Origin: Pseudomonas schmalbachii
Lineage (GTDB): Bacteria; Pseudomonadota; Gammaproteobacteria; Pseudomonadales; Pseudomonadaceae
NCBI RefSeq assembly: GCF_017589465.1
Contig: NZ_JAELYA010000006.1
Coordinates: 1-64,000, forward strand
Reading direction: 5' to 3'
DNA length: 64,000 nt
This document shows, in pieces, positions 18,047-29,216 of the stretch. The position numbers were made by a program, and so were the translations under genes. The notes beneath the pieces were generated by a model, which saw nothing but the letters and a program-made list of their open reading frames with translations, was not told where the DNA came from and ran no database searches. Position 1 is the stretch's first letter. The number at the start of each line of letters is the position of its first letter.

Positions 18047-18136
18047 GGAATTTTCCTCATCTTGTACGGAATAGGGACGCCCGTCCTACAGGCGACATGG
18101 GCGCACTTTGCCATACCTCTTATAAAAAATCTATTT

Positions 18137-18155
18137 GATAATAATTTGCATTTGG
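18137..18155. promoter_or_regulatory. Fur box between phuS and phuR
   Basis: GATAATAATTTGCATTTGG resembles the Fur consensus (GATAAT present, second half degenerate). It sits in the A/T-rich centre of the 187-bp divergent region, where one Fur site could repress both the phuSTUVW operon and phuR. The region differs sharply in base composition from its neighbours. Confidence 0.75.
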
Positions 18156-18233
18156 TTTCGTAAGTGATTAACTTCTGCACGCTAGTTCCACTACCGGCCA
18201 ATTGCCATTTCATACAAGACCAATAGGTGCTCC

Positions 18234-20441
18234 ATGTCGACCACTCCGCCTTTCGCTCGCCGTAATTGGCTGGCCCTGCTGTTGCTGAGCCCGTCTCTCG
18301 CCCTTGCGAACGACGCCGTTTCCCTTGGCGAAACCACGGTGACCGCTACTCGTATCGAGCAGCCGGTAGACTCAGTTCCGAGCACCGTAAGCGTGCATAC
18401 CGAACAGGAAATCGACCGTAACAACGCCAACAACATCAAGGACCTGGTGCGTTACGAGCCGGGCGTATCGGTGAGTGGCACCGGCAGCCGCTTCGGCCTT
18501 TCCGGCTTCAACATCCGCGGCATCGACGGCAACCGCGTGCTGACCCAGGTCGACGGCGTGGGCGTGCCCTCCGCGTTTGCCTTCGGCCCGTTCCTCGACG
18601 CCCGCCGCAACTACATCGACCTGGATACCGTGAAGCGCGTGGAAATCATCCGCGGCCCGGCCAGCTCGCTGTACGGCAGCGATGCGATTGGCGGTGCGGT
18701 GAGCTTCATCACCAAGGACCCGGCCGACTATCTCGAAGACGGCGACGACACCTACGCCCGCCTGAAGACCGGCTTCGACGGCTCCGACAGCAGTTGGCTG
18801 GGCAGCGCCACCCTCGCCGGCCGCCAGGGCCCGGTGGACGGCCTGGTGACCATCAGCCGCCGCAGCGGCGACGAAACCGAAACCTTCGGCGGCCAGGGCG
18901 GCCTCGGCCCGGCGCGCGAAGAAGCCAACCCGGTCGACTTCGACACCGACAACCTGCTGGCCAAGGTGGGCTGGGACTACAAGGAAGGCGCCCGCGTCCA
19001 ACTGACCTACGACCGCTATGCCGATGACGCCGACACCAACGTGCTCAGCGAATCCAGCACCGCCGGCACGATCCGCACCTCGAACGCCACCGACAGCACC
19101 GACCGCGAGCGCATCAGCCTGAACAACCGTTTCCTGGTCGACAGCCCGATCGCCGACCAGGTGCAATGGCAGCTGAGCCATCAGGACAGCCAGATTCGCC
19201 AGCAGACCTTCCAGGAACGCTTCAGCGGCGGCCGTCTGCGCGACCGCACCCGCGATTCCAAGTACCAGGAAGAGCTGTGGGCGCTGAACAGCCAGCTGGA
19301 CAAGCAGTTCCAGCTGAACAACACCGCGCATCACCTGATCTACGGCTTCGACCTCAAGCGCACCGAAAGCAGCGACGTGCGCAAGGGCGGCGAAACCTTC
19401 CGCGACACCGGCCGGCCGGTTCCGCCGGCGTTCGGCGGCGAAACCATGCCGCTCAGCGACTTCCCCGATCCGATCACCAACGAGTACGCGGTATTCGTCC
19501 AGGACAGCATCGACATCGGCAACTGGACCCTGCTGCCGGGCCTGCGCTACGACTACTACGAGATGAAGCCGCACGTCACGCAGAAGTACCTGAACGGCCA
19601 GCCGGTGGACACCGACCCGTCCAACTTCAGCGACCACGCCATCTCGCCGAAACTCGGCGTGACCTACCGCTTCAACGACAACTACAGCGCCTACGGCCAG
19701 TACGCCGCCGGCTTCCGCGCGCCGGACCCGATCGATATCTTCGGTGAGTTCATCAACTTCGATATCGGCTACCAGACCATCGCCAACACCAGCCTCAAGC
19801 CGGAAACCAGCGACAGCTACGAGATCGGCCTGCGCGGCAAGTTCGACGAGGGCAGCTTCGGCGTCGCCCTGTTCTACAACCGCTACGACGACTTCATCGA
19901 GCAGGTCACCCTGCCGAACGACCCGACCGGCAACAACCGCCTGACCTTCCAGTCGGTCAACCTGGACAAGGTCACCATCCGTGGTGCCGAAGCCAAGGGC
20001 GACCTGCAACTGGACAAGACGCTCGGCCTGCCGACCGGCACCTACCTGCGCGGCGCCGTTTCCTACGCTCGCGGCAAGGACGAGGAAAGCGGCGAGCCGA
20101 TCAACAGCATCGACCCGCTCAAAGGCGTGTTCGGCCTGGGTTACGACGCTGGCGGCCGCTTCGGCAGCGAACTGGCCTGGACCCTGGTACAGGGCAAGGA
20201 ACGCATCAACGACAGCGAAACGCCCAACCAGTACGCGCCGGGCGGCTTCGGCCTGCTCGACCTCAACAGCTGGGTGCGCGTGACCGACAGCGTGACCGTC
20301 AACGTCGGCCTGTTCAACCTGACCGACAAGAAGTACTGGCAGTGGGGCGATGTCCGCGGCTTCACCGACAACGCACCGCAGCTCGGCCGCCTGACCCAGC
20401 CGGGCCGCTACGCAGCAGCCAACATCGTCTGGGAAATCTGA
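18234..20441 (+). CDS. phuR: TonB-dependent haem receptor PhuR
   Basis: Outer-membrane receptor for haem/haemoglobin, 735 residues. A signal peptide (to about 26) is followed by a TonB-box-like segment (ETTVTATR), a plug domain (about 40-165), and a beta barrel ending in the C-terminal aromatic-rich AAANIVWEI. The haem-receptor FRAP motif is present (FRAPD, 494-498); the NPNL equivalent reads TSLKPE, with Tyr513 between them. No histidine occurs between residues 55 and 316, so the plug-side ligand is unclear. ATG start with AGG about 8 nt upstream. Expected to be Fur-repressed. Confidence 0.93.
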   Translation: MSTTPPFARRNWLALLLLSPSLALANDAVSLGETTVTATRIEQPVDSVPSTVSVHTEQEIDRNNANNIKDLVRYEPGVSVSGTGSRFGLSGFNIRGIDGNRVLTQVDGVGVPSAFAFGPFLDARRNYIDLDTVKRVEIIRGPASSLYGSDAIGGAVSFITKDPADYLEDGDDTYARLKTGFDGSDSSWLGSATLAGRQGPVDGLVTISRRSGDETETFGGQGGLGPAREEANPVDFDTDNLLAKVGWDYKEGARVQLTYDRYADDADTNVLSESSTAGTIRTSNATDSTDRERISLNNRFLVDSPIADQVQWQLSHQDSQIRQQTFQERFSGGRLRDRTRDSKYQEELWALNSQLDKQFQLNNTAHHLIYGFDLKRTESSDVRKGGETFRDTGRPVPPAFGGETMPLSDFPDPITNEYAVFVQDSIDIGNWTLLPGLRYDYYEMKPHVTQKYLNGQPVDTDPSNFSDHAISPKLGVTYRFNDNYSAYGQYAAGFRAPDPIDIFGEFINFDIGYQTIANTSLKPETSDSYEIGLRGKFDEGSFGVALFYNRYDDFIEQVTLPNDPTGNNRLTFQSVNLDKVTIRGAEAKGDLQLDKTLGLPTGTYLRGAVSYARGKDEESGEPINSIDPLKGVFGLGYDAGGRFGSELAWTLVQGKERINDSETPNQYAPGGFGLLDLNSWVRVTDSVTVNVGLFNLTDKKYWQWGDVRGFTDNAPQLGRLTQPGRYAAANIVWEI

Positions 20442-20457
20442 TCGGACGAACCTCTTC

Positions 20458-20473
20458 GGCACATGGATGTGCC
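20458..20473 (+). terminator. Small hairpin after phuR
   Basis: GGCACA-TGGA-TGTGCC is a perfect 6-bp stem 16 nt after the phuR stop. It has no T-run, so it is only a weak terminator candidate. Confidence 0.35.
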
Positions 20474-20527
20474 CCCTTCCCCTCCGACGCCGCTTGCGGA
20501 TAATGCGCGCACGACCGGAGGGCCATC

Positions 20528-20848
20528 ATGATCCTGCTCTGCAGTCCGGACGCACTGGCCGAAGGCCAGAGCCGGAGCTTCGATATCGACGACCTGGCGC
20601 TGTTCGCAGTACGCAAGAACGGCAAGGTCCACGCCTACCTCAACCGCTGCCCGCACCGCGCAACCCGTCTGGAATGGGAAGAAGACCGCTTCCTCGACGA
20701 CAGCGGCAACCTGCTGCGCTGCGCCCATCACGGCGCGCTGTTTCTCATCGATTCCGGCGAATGCATCCAGGGCCCGTGCTTCGGCGACGTGCTGGAGATG
20801 CTGGAGTGCCGGGAGGACGAGCGAGGAATCTGGGTAGAACACCCGTAG
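20528..20848 (+). CDS. Rieske [2Fe-2S] ferredoxin-like protein
   Basis: A 106-residue stand-alone Rieske protein. The cluster ligands are complete: CPHR (C41, H43) and CAHHGALF (C65, H68). It has no transmembrane or oxygenase catalytic domain, so it probably serves as an electron carrier for an unknown partner. ATG start with GGAGGG 5 nt upstream. Its TAG stop lies within the left arm of a perfect inverted repeat shared with sfsA. Confidence 0.88.
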   Translation: MILLCSPDALAEGQSRSFDIDDLALFAVRKNGKVHAYLNRCPHRATRLEWEEDRFLDDSGNLLRCAHHGALFLIDSGECIQGPCFGDVLEMLECREDERGIWVEHP

Positions 20849-20922
20849 GTTGGCGCTGAGCTTGCGAAGCCCAACATCCGGCAGCGGCAATGTTGGGCTT
20901 CGCAAGCTCAGCGCCAACCTAC
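20845..20922. repeat. Perfect 33-bp inverted repeat between convergent genes
   Basis: Arms 20845-20877 and 20890-20922 are exact reverse complements, with a 12-nt loop (CCGGCAGCGGCA). Each arm begins GTAGGTTGGCGCTGAGC when read outside-in. The outer GTAG supplies the TAG stop of the Rieske gene on one strand and of sfsA on the other. It probably acts as a bidirectional transcription barrier and looks like a mobile REP-type palindrome. Confidence 0.92.
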
Positions 20923-21626
20923 AGACGCACTTCCAGCTTTCGGCGCAGGCTGACTTCCTGCGGGGTCAGGTCGACGCCATAGGCCAGTATCTCGACGCCG
21001 ACGTCCCGCGCTTCGCGCAACGCGCGGGTGTAGGCCGGGTCGATCTCTTCCGCCGGTCGTACCGAATCGATGCCGGTCAGGTTCACGCAGTACAGCAGCA
21101 CGGCGCGCGCCCCGGCGTCGGCCAGCGTTGCCAGCTCCCGCAGGTGCTTGGCGCCGCGAGTGGTCACGGCATCCGGGAAGGCCGCGACCGGCGAGCCGTC
21201 GAAACCGAGGGTGACGCTTTTCACCTCGACGAAGACGGCGTTGCCCTCATAGTCCAGGCGAAAATCCGCGCGGCTGTTCTCCACCCCGTAGGCCACCTCC
21301 CGGCGCAATGCGGAGAAACCGGCCAGCTCGCTCACCACGCCATCCAGCAAGGCCTCCTCGACGATGCGATTGGCCCGCCCGGTGTTCACGCAGGCCAGCC
21401 GGCCCTGCGGCGTTTCGCTGATTTCCCAGGTGCCCGGCAGCTTGCGTCGCGGATCGTCGGAACGGCTGAACCAGACCCGGCAGCCCTCGCTCATGCAATT
21501 GAGCATGGAGCCGGTATTCGGGCAGTGGATGGTCAGGCGCTCGCCCTGCGGTGTTTCGATATCGGCGAGGAAGCGCTTGTAGCGGCGCAGCAGGCGCGCC
21601 TCCTCGAGAGCCGGCTGGAAACGCAT
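20919..21626 (-). CDS. sfsA: DNA/RNA nuclease SfsA family protein
   Basis: A 235-residue SfsA protein. Motifs include [13 protein letters not shown] at about 29-41 and [10 protein letters not shown], a PD-(D/E)XK-like nuclease core. In E. coli SfsA was linked to maltose gene expression; its physiological role in Pseudomonas is unclear. Its ATG overlaps the stop of the upstream aminotransferase gene by one base, so the two are coupled. Its stop lies in the inverted repeat. Confidence 0.93.
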   Translation of the reverse strand: MRFQPALEEARLLRRYKRFLADIETPQGERLTIHCPNTGSMLNCMSEGCRVWFSRSDDPRRKLPGTWEISETPQGRLACVNTGRANRIVEEALLDGVVSELAGFSALRREVAYGVENSRADFRLDYEGNAVFVEVKSVTLGFDGSPVAAFPDAVTTRGAKHLRELATLADAGARAVLLYCVNLTGIDSVRPAEEIDPAYTRALREARDVGVEILAYGVDLTPQEVSLRRKLEVRL

Positions 21627-22798
21627 CAGGGACGCCAGCTCTTCAGGCCGCGGGCGATGCGCTCGACCGCCTGCTGCAGACGCTCCAGGTTCTGCGTATA
21701 GGCGAAGCGCACGTGGTGCGAAGCGAGGTGGCGGCCGAAGTCCAATCCCGGCGTGATAGCCACGTGCTCGGTTTCGATGAAGTGCTGGCAGAACGCGTAG
21801 GCATCGCCGCCGAACGCGCTGATATCCGCATATAGATAGAAGGCCCCCTCCGGCTCCACGGCGATGCGGAAGCCCAGGTCGCGCAGGGCCGGCAGGAGAT
21901 AATCGCGCCGGCGGGCGAACTCTTCGCGGCGCTGTTCGAGGATTTCCAGGGTGGCCGGCTCGAAGCAGGCCAGCGCGGCATACTGGGCCATGCTCGGTGC
22001 GCTGATGTAGAGGTTCTGCGCCAGCTTCTCCAGATCGCCGACCGCTTCCGGTGGCGCCACCAGCCAGCCGAGGCGCCAGCCGGTCATGCCGAAATATTTG
22101 GAGAAACTGTTCAGCACGAACGCTTCGTCATCTACCTCCAGCACACTGCTGGCGTCCACGCCGTAGGTCAGGCCGTGGTAGATCTCGTCCACCACCAGAT
22201 GGCCGCCACGCGCCTTCAGTGCTGCCGACAGCGCCGCCAGTTCGTCCTTGTGCAGCAATGTGCCAGTAGGATTCGCCGGCGATGCCGCCAGAGCGCCTAC
22301 ACTGTCATGATTCCAGTATCGCTCGACGAGCTCGGGAGTCAGCTGGTAGCGGCTCTCCGGCCCGACCGGCACCAGTTGCGCGGCGCCTTCCACCAGGCGC
22401 AGGAAGTGCCGGTTGCACGGATAGCCGGGGTCGGCCAGCAGCCAGTGCTTGCCCGGATCGACCAGCAGGCTGCTGGCCAGCAACAGGGCGCCGGAACCGC
22501 CGGGGGTGATGAGGATGCGTCCGGGGTCGATGGTTAGCCCGTAGCGCGACGCGTAGAAACCGGAGATGGCCTCGCGCAGCTGCGGAATGCCGCGCGCGGC
22601 GGTATAGCGGGTATGCCCGGCGGCGAGCGCGGCCTGGCCGGCGGCGACTATCGGCGCGGCCGTGGTGAAGTCGGGCTCGCCGATCTCGAGGTGGATGACG
22701 TCATGGCCCGCCTCCTGCAATTCGTTGGCCCGGGCCAACAGCGCCATGACGTGGAACGGTTCGATGGCGCGGCTACGCGCGCTATAGGAAGTGGCCAT
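21626..22798 (-). CDS. PLP-dependent class I/II aminotransferase
   Basis: A 390-residue fold-type I aminotransferase related to aspartate aminotransferases. PLP-binding residues include [15 protein letters not shown] and Schiff-base Lys234 in [15 protein letters not shown]. The amino donor cannot be told from sequence. I chose the ATG at 22798; a TTG at 22804 is possible, and neither has a strong Shine-Dalgarno. Followed by sfsA with a one-base overlap; dksA is divergent upstream. Confidence 0.88.
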   Translation of the reverse strand: MATSYSARSRAIEPFHVMALLARANELQEAGHDVIHLEIGEPDFTTAAPIVAAGQAALAAGHTRYTAARGIPQLREAISGFYASRYGLTIDPGRILITPGGSGALLLASSLLVDPGKHWLLADPGYPCNRHFLRLVEGAAQLVPVGPESRYQLTPELVERYWNHDSVGALAASPANPTGTLLHKDELAALSAALKARGGHLVVDEIYHGLTYGVDASSVLEVDDEAFVLNSFSKYFGMTGWRLGWLVAPPEAVGDLEKLAQNLYISAPSMAQYAALACFEPATLEILEQRREEFARRRDYLLPALRDLGFRIAVEPEGAFYLYADISAFGGDAYAFCQHFIETEHVAITPGLDFGRHLASHHVRFAYTQNLERLQQAVERIARGLKSWRP

Positions 22799-22985
22799 GA
22801 TCAATCCGAACTTGTCGACGAAGAGGCGATTCTAAACAAGCTGTGAGCGAGCGGCAGCATGCTCGATAACCGGGAGTAGCATCGTGGTTATCGTTCTGGT
22901 AAGTTCGGCCGCTTGCAAGCGCGGGGCCGGCGACGCCGGAGATGGACTATCCGCGACTGGACTAGAGAGTGAGAGGCGGCCATCC

Positions 22986-23429
22986 ATGACCACCAAAGCA
23001 AAGCAACAGAGCAGCCAGCTGATTCGTGGCTTCGAACCCTATCAAGAGAAAAAGGGCGAGGAGTACATGAGCGACCCCATGCGCGCCCACTTCACCTCGA
23101 TCCTCAACAAGTGGAAGGTTGAGCTGATGGAGGAAGTGGACCGCACCGTTCACCACATGCAGGACGAAGCGGCAAACTTCCCCGATCCGGCCGACCGCGC
23201 CAGCCAGGAAGAAGAGTTCAGCCTCGAACTGCGCGCCCGCGACCGCGAGCGCAAGCTGATCAAGAAGATCGACGAGACGCTGCAGCTGATCGAAGACAAC
23301 GACTACGGCTGGTGCGACTCCTGCGGTGTGGAAATCGGCATCCGCCGCCTGGAAGCCCGCCCGACTGCCACCCTCTGCATCGATTGCAAGACGCTGGCGG
23401 AAATCAAGGAAAAGCAGATCGGCTCCTGA
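22986..23429 (+). CDS. dksA: RNA polymerase-binding transcription factor DksA
   Basis: Secondary-channel factor that works with ppGpp on stringent promoters, such as the rRNA promoters at the left of this window. It is 147 residues with a coiled-coil hairpin whose tip carries the acidic DPADRAS (D67, D70), and a C4 zinc finger (C110, C113, C131, C134). This is the canonical zinc-containing DksA. I chose the ATG at 22986 by family length, with GAGG upstream. A terminator follows. Confidence 0.96.
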   Translation: MTTKAKQQSSQLIRGFEPYQEKKGEEYMSDPMRAHFTSILNKWKVELMEEVDRTVHHMQDEAANFPDPADRASQEEEFSLELRARDRERKLIKKIDETLQLIEDNDYGWCDSCGVEIGIRRLEARPTATLCIDCKTLAEIKEKQIGS

Positions 23430-23447
23430 TTCGATCCTTTCCCGAAT

Positions 23448-23469
23448 GGGGCGCTGCGGCGCCCCTTTT
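23448..23469 (+). terminator. Rho-independent terminator of dksA
   Basis: A 7-bp stem GGGGCGC/GCGCCCC with loop TGCG, followed by TTTT, begins 18 nt after the dksA stop and lies just before gluQ. Confidence 0.8.
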
Positions 23470-23489
23470 CATTTGCGCCGAGACACTGA

Positions 23490-24374
23490 ATGGCTGAGTC
23501 CCACTACGTCGGCCGCTTCGCCCCGACACCGAGCGGCTACCTGCACTTCGGCTCGCTGGTCGCCGCCGTCGCCTCCTACCTCGACGCCCGCGCTGTCGGC
23601 GGGCGCTGGCTGGTGCGCATGGAAGACCTCGACCCGCCGCGGGAAGTCCCCGGCGCCCAGGCGGCGATCCTCGATACCCTGGAGCGCTACGGCTTCGAGT
23701 GGGACGGCCCGGTCGAACGCCAGAGCGAACGCAGCGAAGCCTACATGGCGGTGATCGAGCAATGGCTGCGCAGCGGCCTGGCCTACGCCTGCACCTGCTC
23801 GCGCAAGCAACTGGACGGACTGCACATCTATCCCGGCACCTGCCGCAACGCCGTGCATCCGCTGGAGGATGCGGCACTGCGCATCCGCGTGCCGGAACTG
23901 GAATACGCCTTCATCGACCGTGTGCAGGGCGAATTCCGCCAGCACCTGGGGCGCGAGGTCGGCGACTTCATCATCCGCCGCCGCGACGGTCTGTACGCCT
24001 ATCAGCTCGCGGTGGTGATCGACGACGCCTGGCAGGGCGTGACCGATATCGTCCGCGGCGCCGACCTGCTCGACTCGACGCCGCGCCAGCTCTACCTGCA
24101 GGAGTTGCTCGGGGTAACGCAGCCGCGCTACCTGCATGTGCCGCTGATCATCCAGCCGGACGGGCACAAGCTCGGCAAGTCCTATCGCTCGCCACCGCTG
24201 CCGCCCGACCATGCCGCACCGCTGCTGATACGCGCCCTGCACGCCCTCGGCCAGCAGCCACCCGGCGAACTCGCCGGCGCCATGCCGCGCGAAGTGCTCG
24301 CCTGGGGGATCGGGAGCTGGGATGCCACGCGCATTCCGCGCGTACACAGCATTCCCGAAGCGCAGCTGGAATGA
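23490..24374 (+). CDS. gluQ: Glutamyl-Q tRNA(Asp) synthetase
   Basis: Truncated GluRS paralogue that glutamylates queuosine in the anticodon of tRNA-Asp. The 294-residue protein has the catalytic core only, with a HIGH-like motif in APTPSGYLHFGS (11-22), zinc-type cysteines (CTCSRKQ, and C in GTCRN) and a KMSKS-like HKLGKSYRS; no anticodon-binding domain is present. It follows dksA, a common bacterial pair, but a terminator separates them. Confidence 0.93.
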   Translation: MAESHYVGRFAPTPSGYLHFGSLVAAVASYLDARAVGGRWLVRMEDLDPPREVPGAQAAILDTLERYGFEWDGPVERQSERSEAYMAVIEQWLRSGLAYACTCSRKQLDGLHIYPGTCRNAVHPLEDAALRIRVPELEYAFIDRVQGEFRQHLGREVGDFIIRRRDGLYAYQLAVVIDDAWQGVTDIVRGADLLDSTPRQLYLQELLGVTQPRYLHVPLIIQPDGHKLGKSYRSPPLPPDHAAPLLIRALHALGQQPPGELAGAMPREVLAWGIGSWDATRIPRVHSIPEAQLE

Positions 24375-24474
24375 GGCGACGTGGCTCCGGCCCGGTTAGA
24401 CTCGTCAATGCGTAGCACACTGCTTATTACCGGTTATTACTAGCAGCCTGAAGCCTCCAGCCTGAGCCTTTCCT

Positions 24475-24651
24475 ATGTACATCTATCGACTGGTGCTGAT
24501 CCTGGTCGTGGGCATCTACCTGTTCTCGCCCGCCATCATGGATTGGTGGACCGCTCCCAATGGCGCCTGGTACCGCCCCTACCTGCTGTGGCTGATCCTG
24601 ATCGTCGTGACCTTCATTCTGCAGAGCCAGCGCGATGTTGATGACCTTTAG
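24475..24651 (+). CDS. cbrX: Small membrane protein upstream of cbrA (CbrX-like)
   Basis: A 58-residue protein, MYIYRLVLILVVGIYLFSP at its start, with two hydrophobic segments (about 4-20 and 36-49) around a Trp-rich loop. Its TAG stop overlaps the cbrA start region by 17 nt. A small gene in this position, translationally coupled to cbrA, has been called cbrX in P. putida; I assign it by position and topology. It starts ATG after a weak ribosome site (CCTTTCCT). Confidence 0.75.
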   Translation: MYIYRLVLILVVGIYLFSPAIMDWWTAPNGAWYRPYLLWLILIVVTFILQSQRDVDDL

Positions 24652-27586
24652 CCTGCCGCAGCTGGTCCTGATCAGCGCCGTCTACCTGACCCTTCTCTTC
24701 GGCGTCGCCTGGATCACCGAACGCGGCCTGGTGCCGCGCTGGCTGGTACGCCACCCGCTGATCTACACCCTGTCGCTGGGCGTGTATGCCAGTGCCTGGG
24801 CCTTCTATGGCTCCGTCGGCCTGGCCTACGAATACGGCTACGGCTTCCTGGCGATCTACCTGGGTGTGTCCGGCGCCTTCCTGCTGGCGCCGGTGCTGCT
24901 CTCGCCGATCCTGCGCATCACCCGCGCCTTCCAGCTGTCGTCGCTGGCCGACCTATTCGCCTTCCGCTTCCGCAGCACCTGGGCCGGCGCGCTGACCACG
25001 CTGTTCATGCTGATCGGCGTACTGCCGATGATCGCCCTGCAGTTCCGAGCGGTCACCGACTCCCTGCGCCTGCTCACCCGGCAGCCGGAGCAGACCCACG
25101 CCGGCCTGGCCTTCTGCGTGCTGATCATCCTCTTCTCCATCCTCTTCGGCGCACGGCGTATCGCCACCCGCGAGCGGCATGAAGGACTGGTGATGGCGCT
25201 GGCGTTCGAGTCGCTGGTCAAGCTGGTGGCCATCGGCGCGCTCGGCCTGTTCGCCCTGTATGCGGTGTTCGACGGCCCGGACGGACTGGAAATCTGGCTG
25301 ATGCAGAACCAGTCGGCGCTCAACACGCTGCACACGCCGCTCGCCGAAGGGCCGTGGCGCACCCTGCTGCTGATGTTCTTCGCCTCGGCCATCGTCATGC
25401 CGCACATGTACCACATGGCGTTCACCGAGAACCTCCGGCCGCGCTCGCTGCTCAGCGCCAGCTGGGGCCTGCCGCTGCTCCTGCTGCCGATGAGCCTGGC
25501 CGTGCCGCCGATCCTCTGGGCCGGCCTGTACCTCGGCCTGCCGGTCAATCCGGAATACTTCACCCTCGGCCTGAGCCTCGCCGCCAACAGCCCCGGACTT
25601 GCCCTCGCCGCGTACATCGGCGGTATTTCCGCCGCCAGCGGACTGCTCATCGTGATGACCCTGGCGCTGTCCAGCATGGTGCTCAACCACCTGGTCCTGC
25701 CGCTCTACCAGCCGCCCGCCGAAGGCAATATCTATCGCTGGCTGAAATGGACCCGGCGGGTACTGATCGTCACCATCATCCTCGCCGGCTACGGCTTCTA
25801 TTCCCTGCTCGGCCCGGACCACGACCTGTCCGACCTCGGCATCGTTTCCTTCGTCGCCACCCTGCAGTTCCTCCCCGGCACGCTGGCCGTGCTGTACTGG
25901 CAGACCGCCAACCGCCGCGGCTTCATCGCCGGGGTGATCGCCGGCATGGCGGTGTGGGCCGTCACCCTGCTGATTCCGCTGCTGAGCAACCTGCAGGGCT
26001 TCCAGATTTCCCTGGGCAACACCATCTACATCATCGAGGAAGGCAACTGGCACCTCGCCGCCCTCGCCTCGCTGGCGGCCAACGTGCTGGTGTTCACCCT
26101 GGTCTCGCTGTTCAGCGAAGCCAGCGACGAGGAGAAGAGCGCGGCGGAGGCCTGCGCCGTGGACAACGTGCGCCGCCCGCAACGCCGCGCGCTGCTCGCC
26201 GGCTCACCGCAGGAATTCGCCACCCAACTGACCAAGCCGCTCGGCGCGAAGACCGCGCAGAAGGAAGTGGAACAGGCACTGCGCGATCTGCACCTGCGCT
26301 TCGACGAGCGCCGCCCCTATGCCCTGCGCCGTCTGCGCGACCGCCTCGAGGCCAACCTGTCCGGCCTGATGGGGCCGAGCGTGGCGCAGGACATGGTGGA
26401 AACCTTCCTGCCGTACAAGTCCGGCAACGAAAGCTACGTCACCGAGGACATCCACTTCATCGAGAGCCGCCTCGAGGACTACCACTCGCGCCTCACCGGC
26501 CTGGCCGCCGAACTCGACGCCCTGCGCCGCTACCACCGGCAGACCCTGCAGGACCTGCCCATGGCCGTCTGCTCGCTGGCCAAGGACCAGGAAATCCTCA
26601 TGTGGAACCGCGCCATGGAGGAACTCACCGGCACCAGCGCGCAGCGTGTGGTCGGCTCGCGCCTGTCGGCCCTCGGCGAACCCTGGAAGAGTCTGCTGGA
26701 AGGCTTCGTCGACGCCAGTTACGAGCACCTGCACAAGCAGCGCCTGGCGGTCGACGGGCAGATCCGCTGGCTCAACCTGCACAAGGCGGCCATCGAAGAG
26801 CCCCTGGCGCCCGGCAACAGCGGCCTGGTGCTGCTGGTCGAGGACCTCACCGAAACCCAGGCGCTGGAAGACAAGCTGATCCACTCCGAACGCCTGGCCT
26901 CCATCGGCCGCCTCGCTGCCGGCGTCGCCCACGAGATCGGCAACCCGATCACCGGCATCGCCTGCCTGGCGCAGAACCTGCGCGAGGAACGCGAAGGCGA
27001 CGGCGAACTCAAGGAAATCAGCGAACAGATCCTCGAACAGACCAAGCGGGTCTCGCGCATCGTGCAATCGCTGATGAGCTTCGCCCACGCCGGCGGCAAG
27101 CAGGTGCGGACGGAAGCGGTCTGCCTGGCCGACGTTGCCCAGGAGGCCATCAGTCTGCTATCACTGAACCGGCGCAGCGTGGATGTGCAGTTCTTCAACC
27201 TCTGCGAACCCACGCACTGGGTCGAAGGCGACGCCCAGCGCCTGGCCCAGGTGCTGATCAACCTGCTGTCCAATGCCCGCGATGCCTCGCCACCCGGCGG
27301 CGCGATCCGGGTGCGCAGCGAAGCATCGGAGCAGACCATCGACCTGATCGTGGAAGACGAAGGCAGCGGCATTCCGAAGGCGATCGTCGATCGCCTGTTC
27401 GAGCCGTTCTTCACTACCAAGGACCCGGGCAAGGGGACCGGACTCGGCCTCGCGCTGGTCTATTCGATCGTGGAAGAGCATTATGGGCAGATATCCATAG
27501 ACAGCCCGGCATACCCCGAACGCGAGTGCGGTACGCGCATTCGTGTCACTTTGCCGCGGCATCCTGGCCCGACGGCCGAGCAGTAA
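24635..27586 (+). CDS. cbrA: Sensor histidine kinase CbrA
   Basis: Kinase of the CbrAB system that balances carbon and nitrogen use. The 983-residue protein begins with a sodium:solute symporter (SLC5)-like membrane module of about 13 helices (to about 480), then a linker, a PAS domain (about 640-750), a HisKA domain with phospho-acceptor His766 ([10 protein letters not shown]) and an HATPase_c domain (N-box [31 protein letters not shown]). The start could be ATG 24635 or 24641, both overlapping cbrX and lacking a strong Shine-Dalgarno sequence, as expected for coupling. Confidence 0.95.
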   Translation: MLMTFSLPQLVLISAVYLTLLFGVAWITERGLVPRWLVRHPLIYTLSLGVYASAWAFYGSVGLAYEYGYGFLAIYLGVSGAFLLAPVLLSPILRITRAFQLSSLADLFAFRFRSTWAGALTTLFMLIGVLPMIALQFRAVTDSLRLLTRQPEQTHAGLAFCVLIILFSILFGARRIATRERHEGLVMALAFESLVKLVAIGALGLFALYAVFDGPDGLEIWLMQNQSALNTLHTPLAEGPWRTLLLMFFASAIVMPHMYHMAFTENLRPRSLLSASWGLPLLLLPMSLAVPPILWAGLYLGLPVNPEYFTLGLSLAANSPGLALAAYIGGISAASGLLIVMTLALSSMVLNHLVLPLYQPPAEGNIYRWLKWTRRVLIVTIILAGYGFYSLLGPDHDLSDLGIVSFVATLQFLPGTLAVLYWQTANRRGFIAGVIAGMAVWAVTLLIPLLSNLQGFQISLGNTIYIIEEGNWHLAALASLAANVLVFTLVSLFSEASDEEKSAAEACAVDNVRRPQRRALLAGSPQEFATQLTKPLGAKTAQKEVEQALRDLHLRFDERRPYALRRLRDRLEANLSGLMGPSVAQDMVETFLPYKSGNESYVTEDIHFIESRLEDYHSRLTGLAAELDALRRYHRQTLQDLPMAVCSLAKDQEILMWNRAMEELTGTSAQRVVGSRLSALGEPWKSLLEGFVDASYEHLHKQRLAVDGQIRWLNLHKAAIEEPLAPGNSGLVLLVEDLTETQALEDKLIHSERLASIGRLAAGVAHEIGNPITGIACLAQNLREEREGDGELKEISEQILEQTKRVSRIVQSLMSFAHAGGKQVRTEAVCLADVAQEAISLLSLNRRSVDVQFFNLCEPTHWVEGDAQRLAQVLINLLSNARDASPPGGAIRVRSEASEQTIDLIVEDEGSGIPKAIVDRLFEPFFTTKDPGKGTGLGLALVYSIVEEHYGQISIDSPAYPERECGTRIRVTLPRHPGPTAEQ

Positions 27587-27611
27587 CGAGCACGTCGAGA
27601 GAGCTGAATAC

Positions 27612-29050
<1,439 letters not shown>

Positions 29051-29054
<4 letters not shown>

Positions 29055-29115
29055 CAGCGTGCCAACCTGTTACCTCGGACATGCTCCGTAACAGAAGCCG
29101 GGTTCATCGGTAACG
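29051..29115 (+). promoter_or_regulatory. Candidate CbrB-binding cluster upstream of crcZ
   Basis: Four GTAAC/GTTAC motifs lie within 65 bp: GTAACA (29051-29056), TGTTAC (29068-29073), GTAACA (29088-29093) and GTAACG (29110-29115). The middle two form TGTTAC-N14-GTAACA. They lie 80-140 bp upstream of the sigma54 promoter, right for an enhancer, and partly overlap the cbrB stop and terminator. Confidence 0.6.
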
Positions 29116-29131
29116 AAAACCCGGCTTTTTT
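29095..29131 (+). terminator. Rho-independent terminator of cbrB
   Basis: A 10-bp stem AAGCCGGGTT/AACCCGGCTT (29095-29104 and 29118-29127) runs into a TTTTTT tract. It separates cbrB from crcZ. Confidence 0.85.
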
Positions 29132-29190
29132 GTGCCTGCTCGCCACCAACAAAAATAGCTAAGCCATTGAAAATAAAGGATTTCAAAAAG

Positions 29191-29208
29191 TTGGCACGCT
29201 GCCTGCTT
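29191..29208 (+). promoter_or_regulatory. Sigma54 promoter of crcZ
   Basis: TTGGCACGCTGCCTGCTT has the -24 GG (29193-29194) and -12 GC (29205-29206) ten bases apart, with TGGCAC matching the sigma54 consensus. Transcription would start near 29217, immediately before the CA-rich RNA. Confidence 0.9.
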
Positions 29209-29216
29209 ATGTATTT

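Noticed and set aside
18372-20462. Open frame of 696 codons on the minus strand opposite phuR.
   Set aside because: Ala/Val/Gly-rich antisense shadow; the plus-strand receptor is unambiguous.
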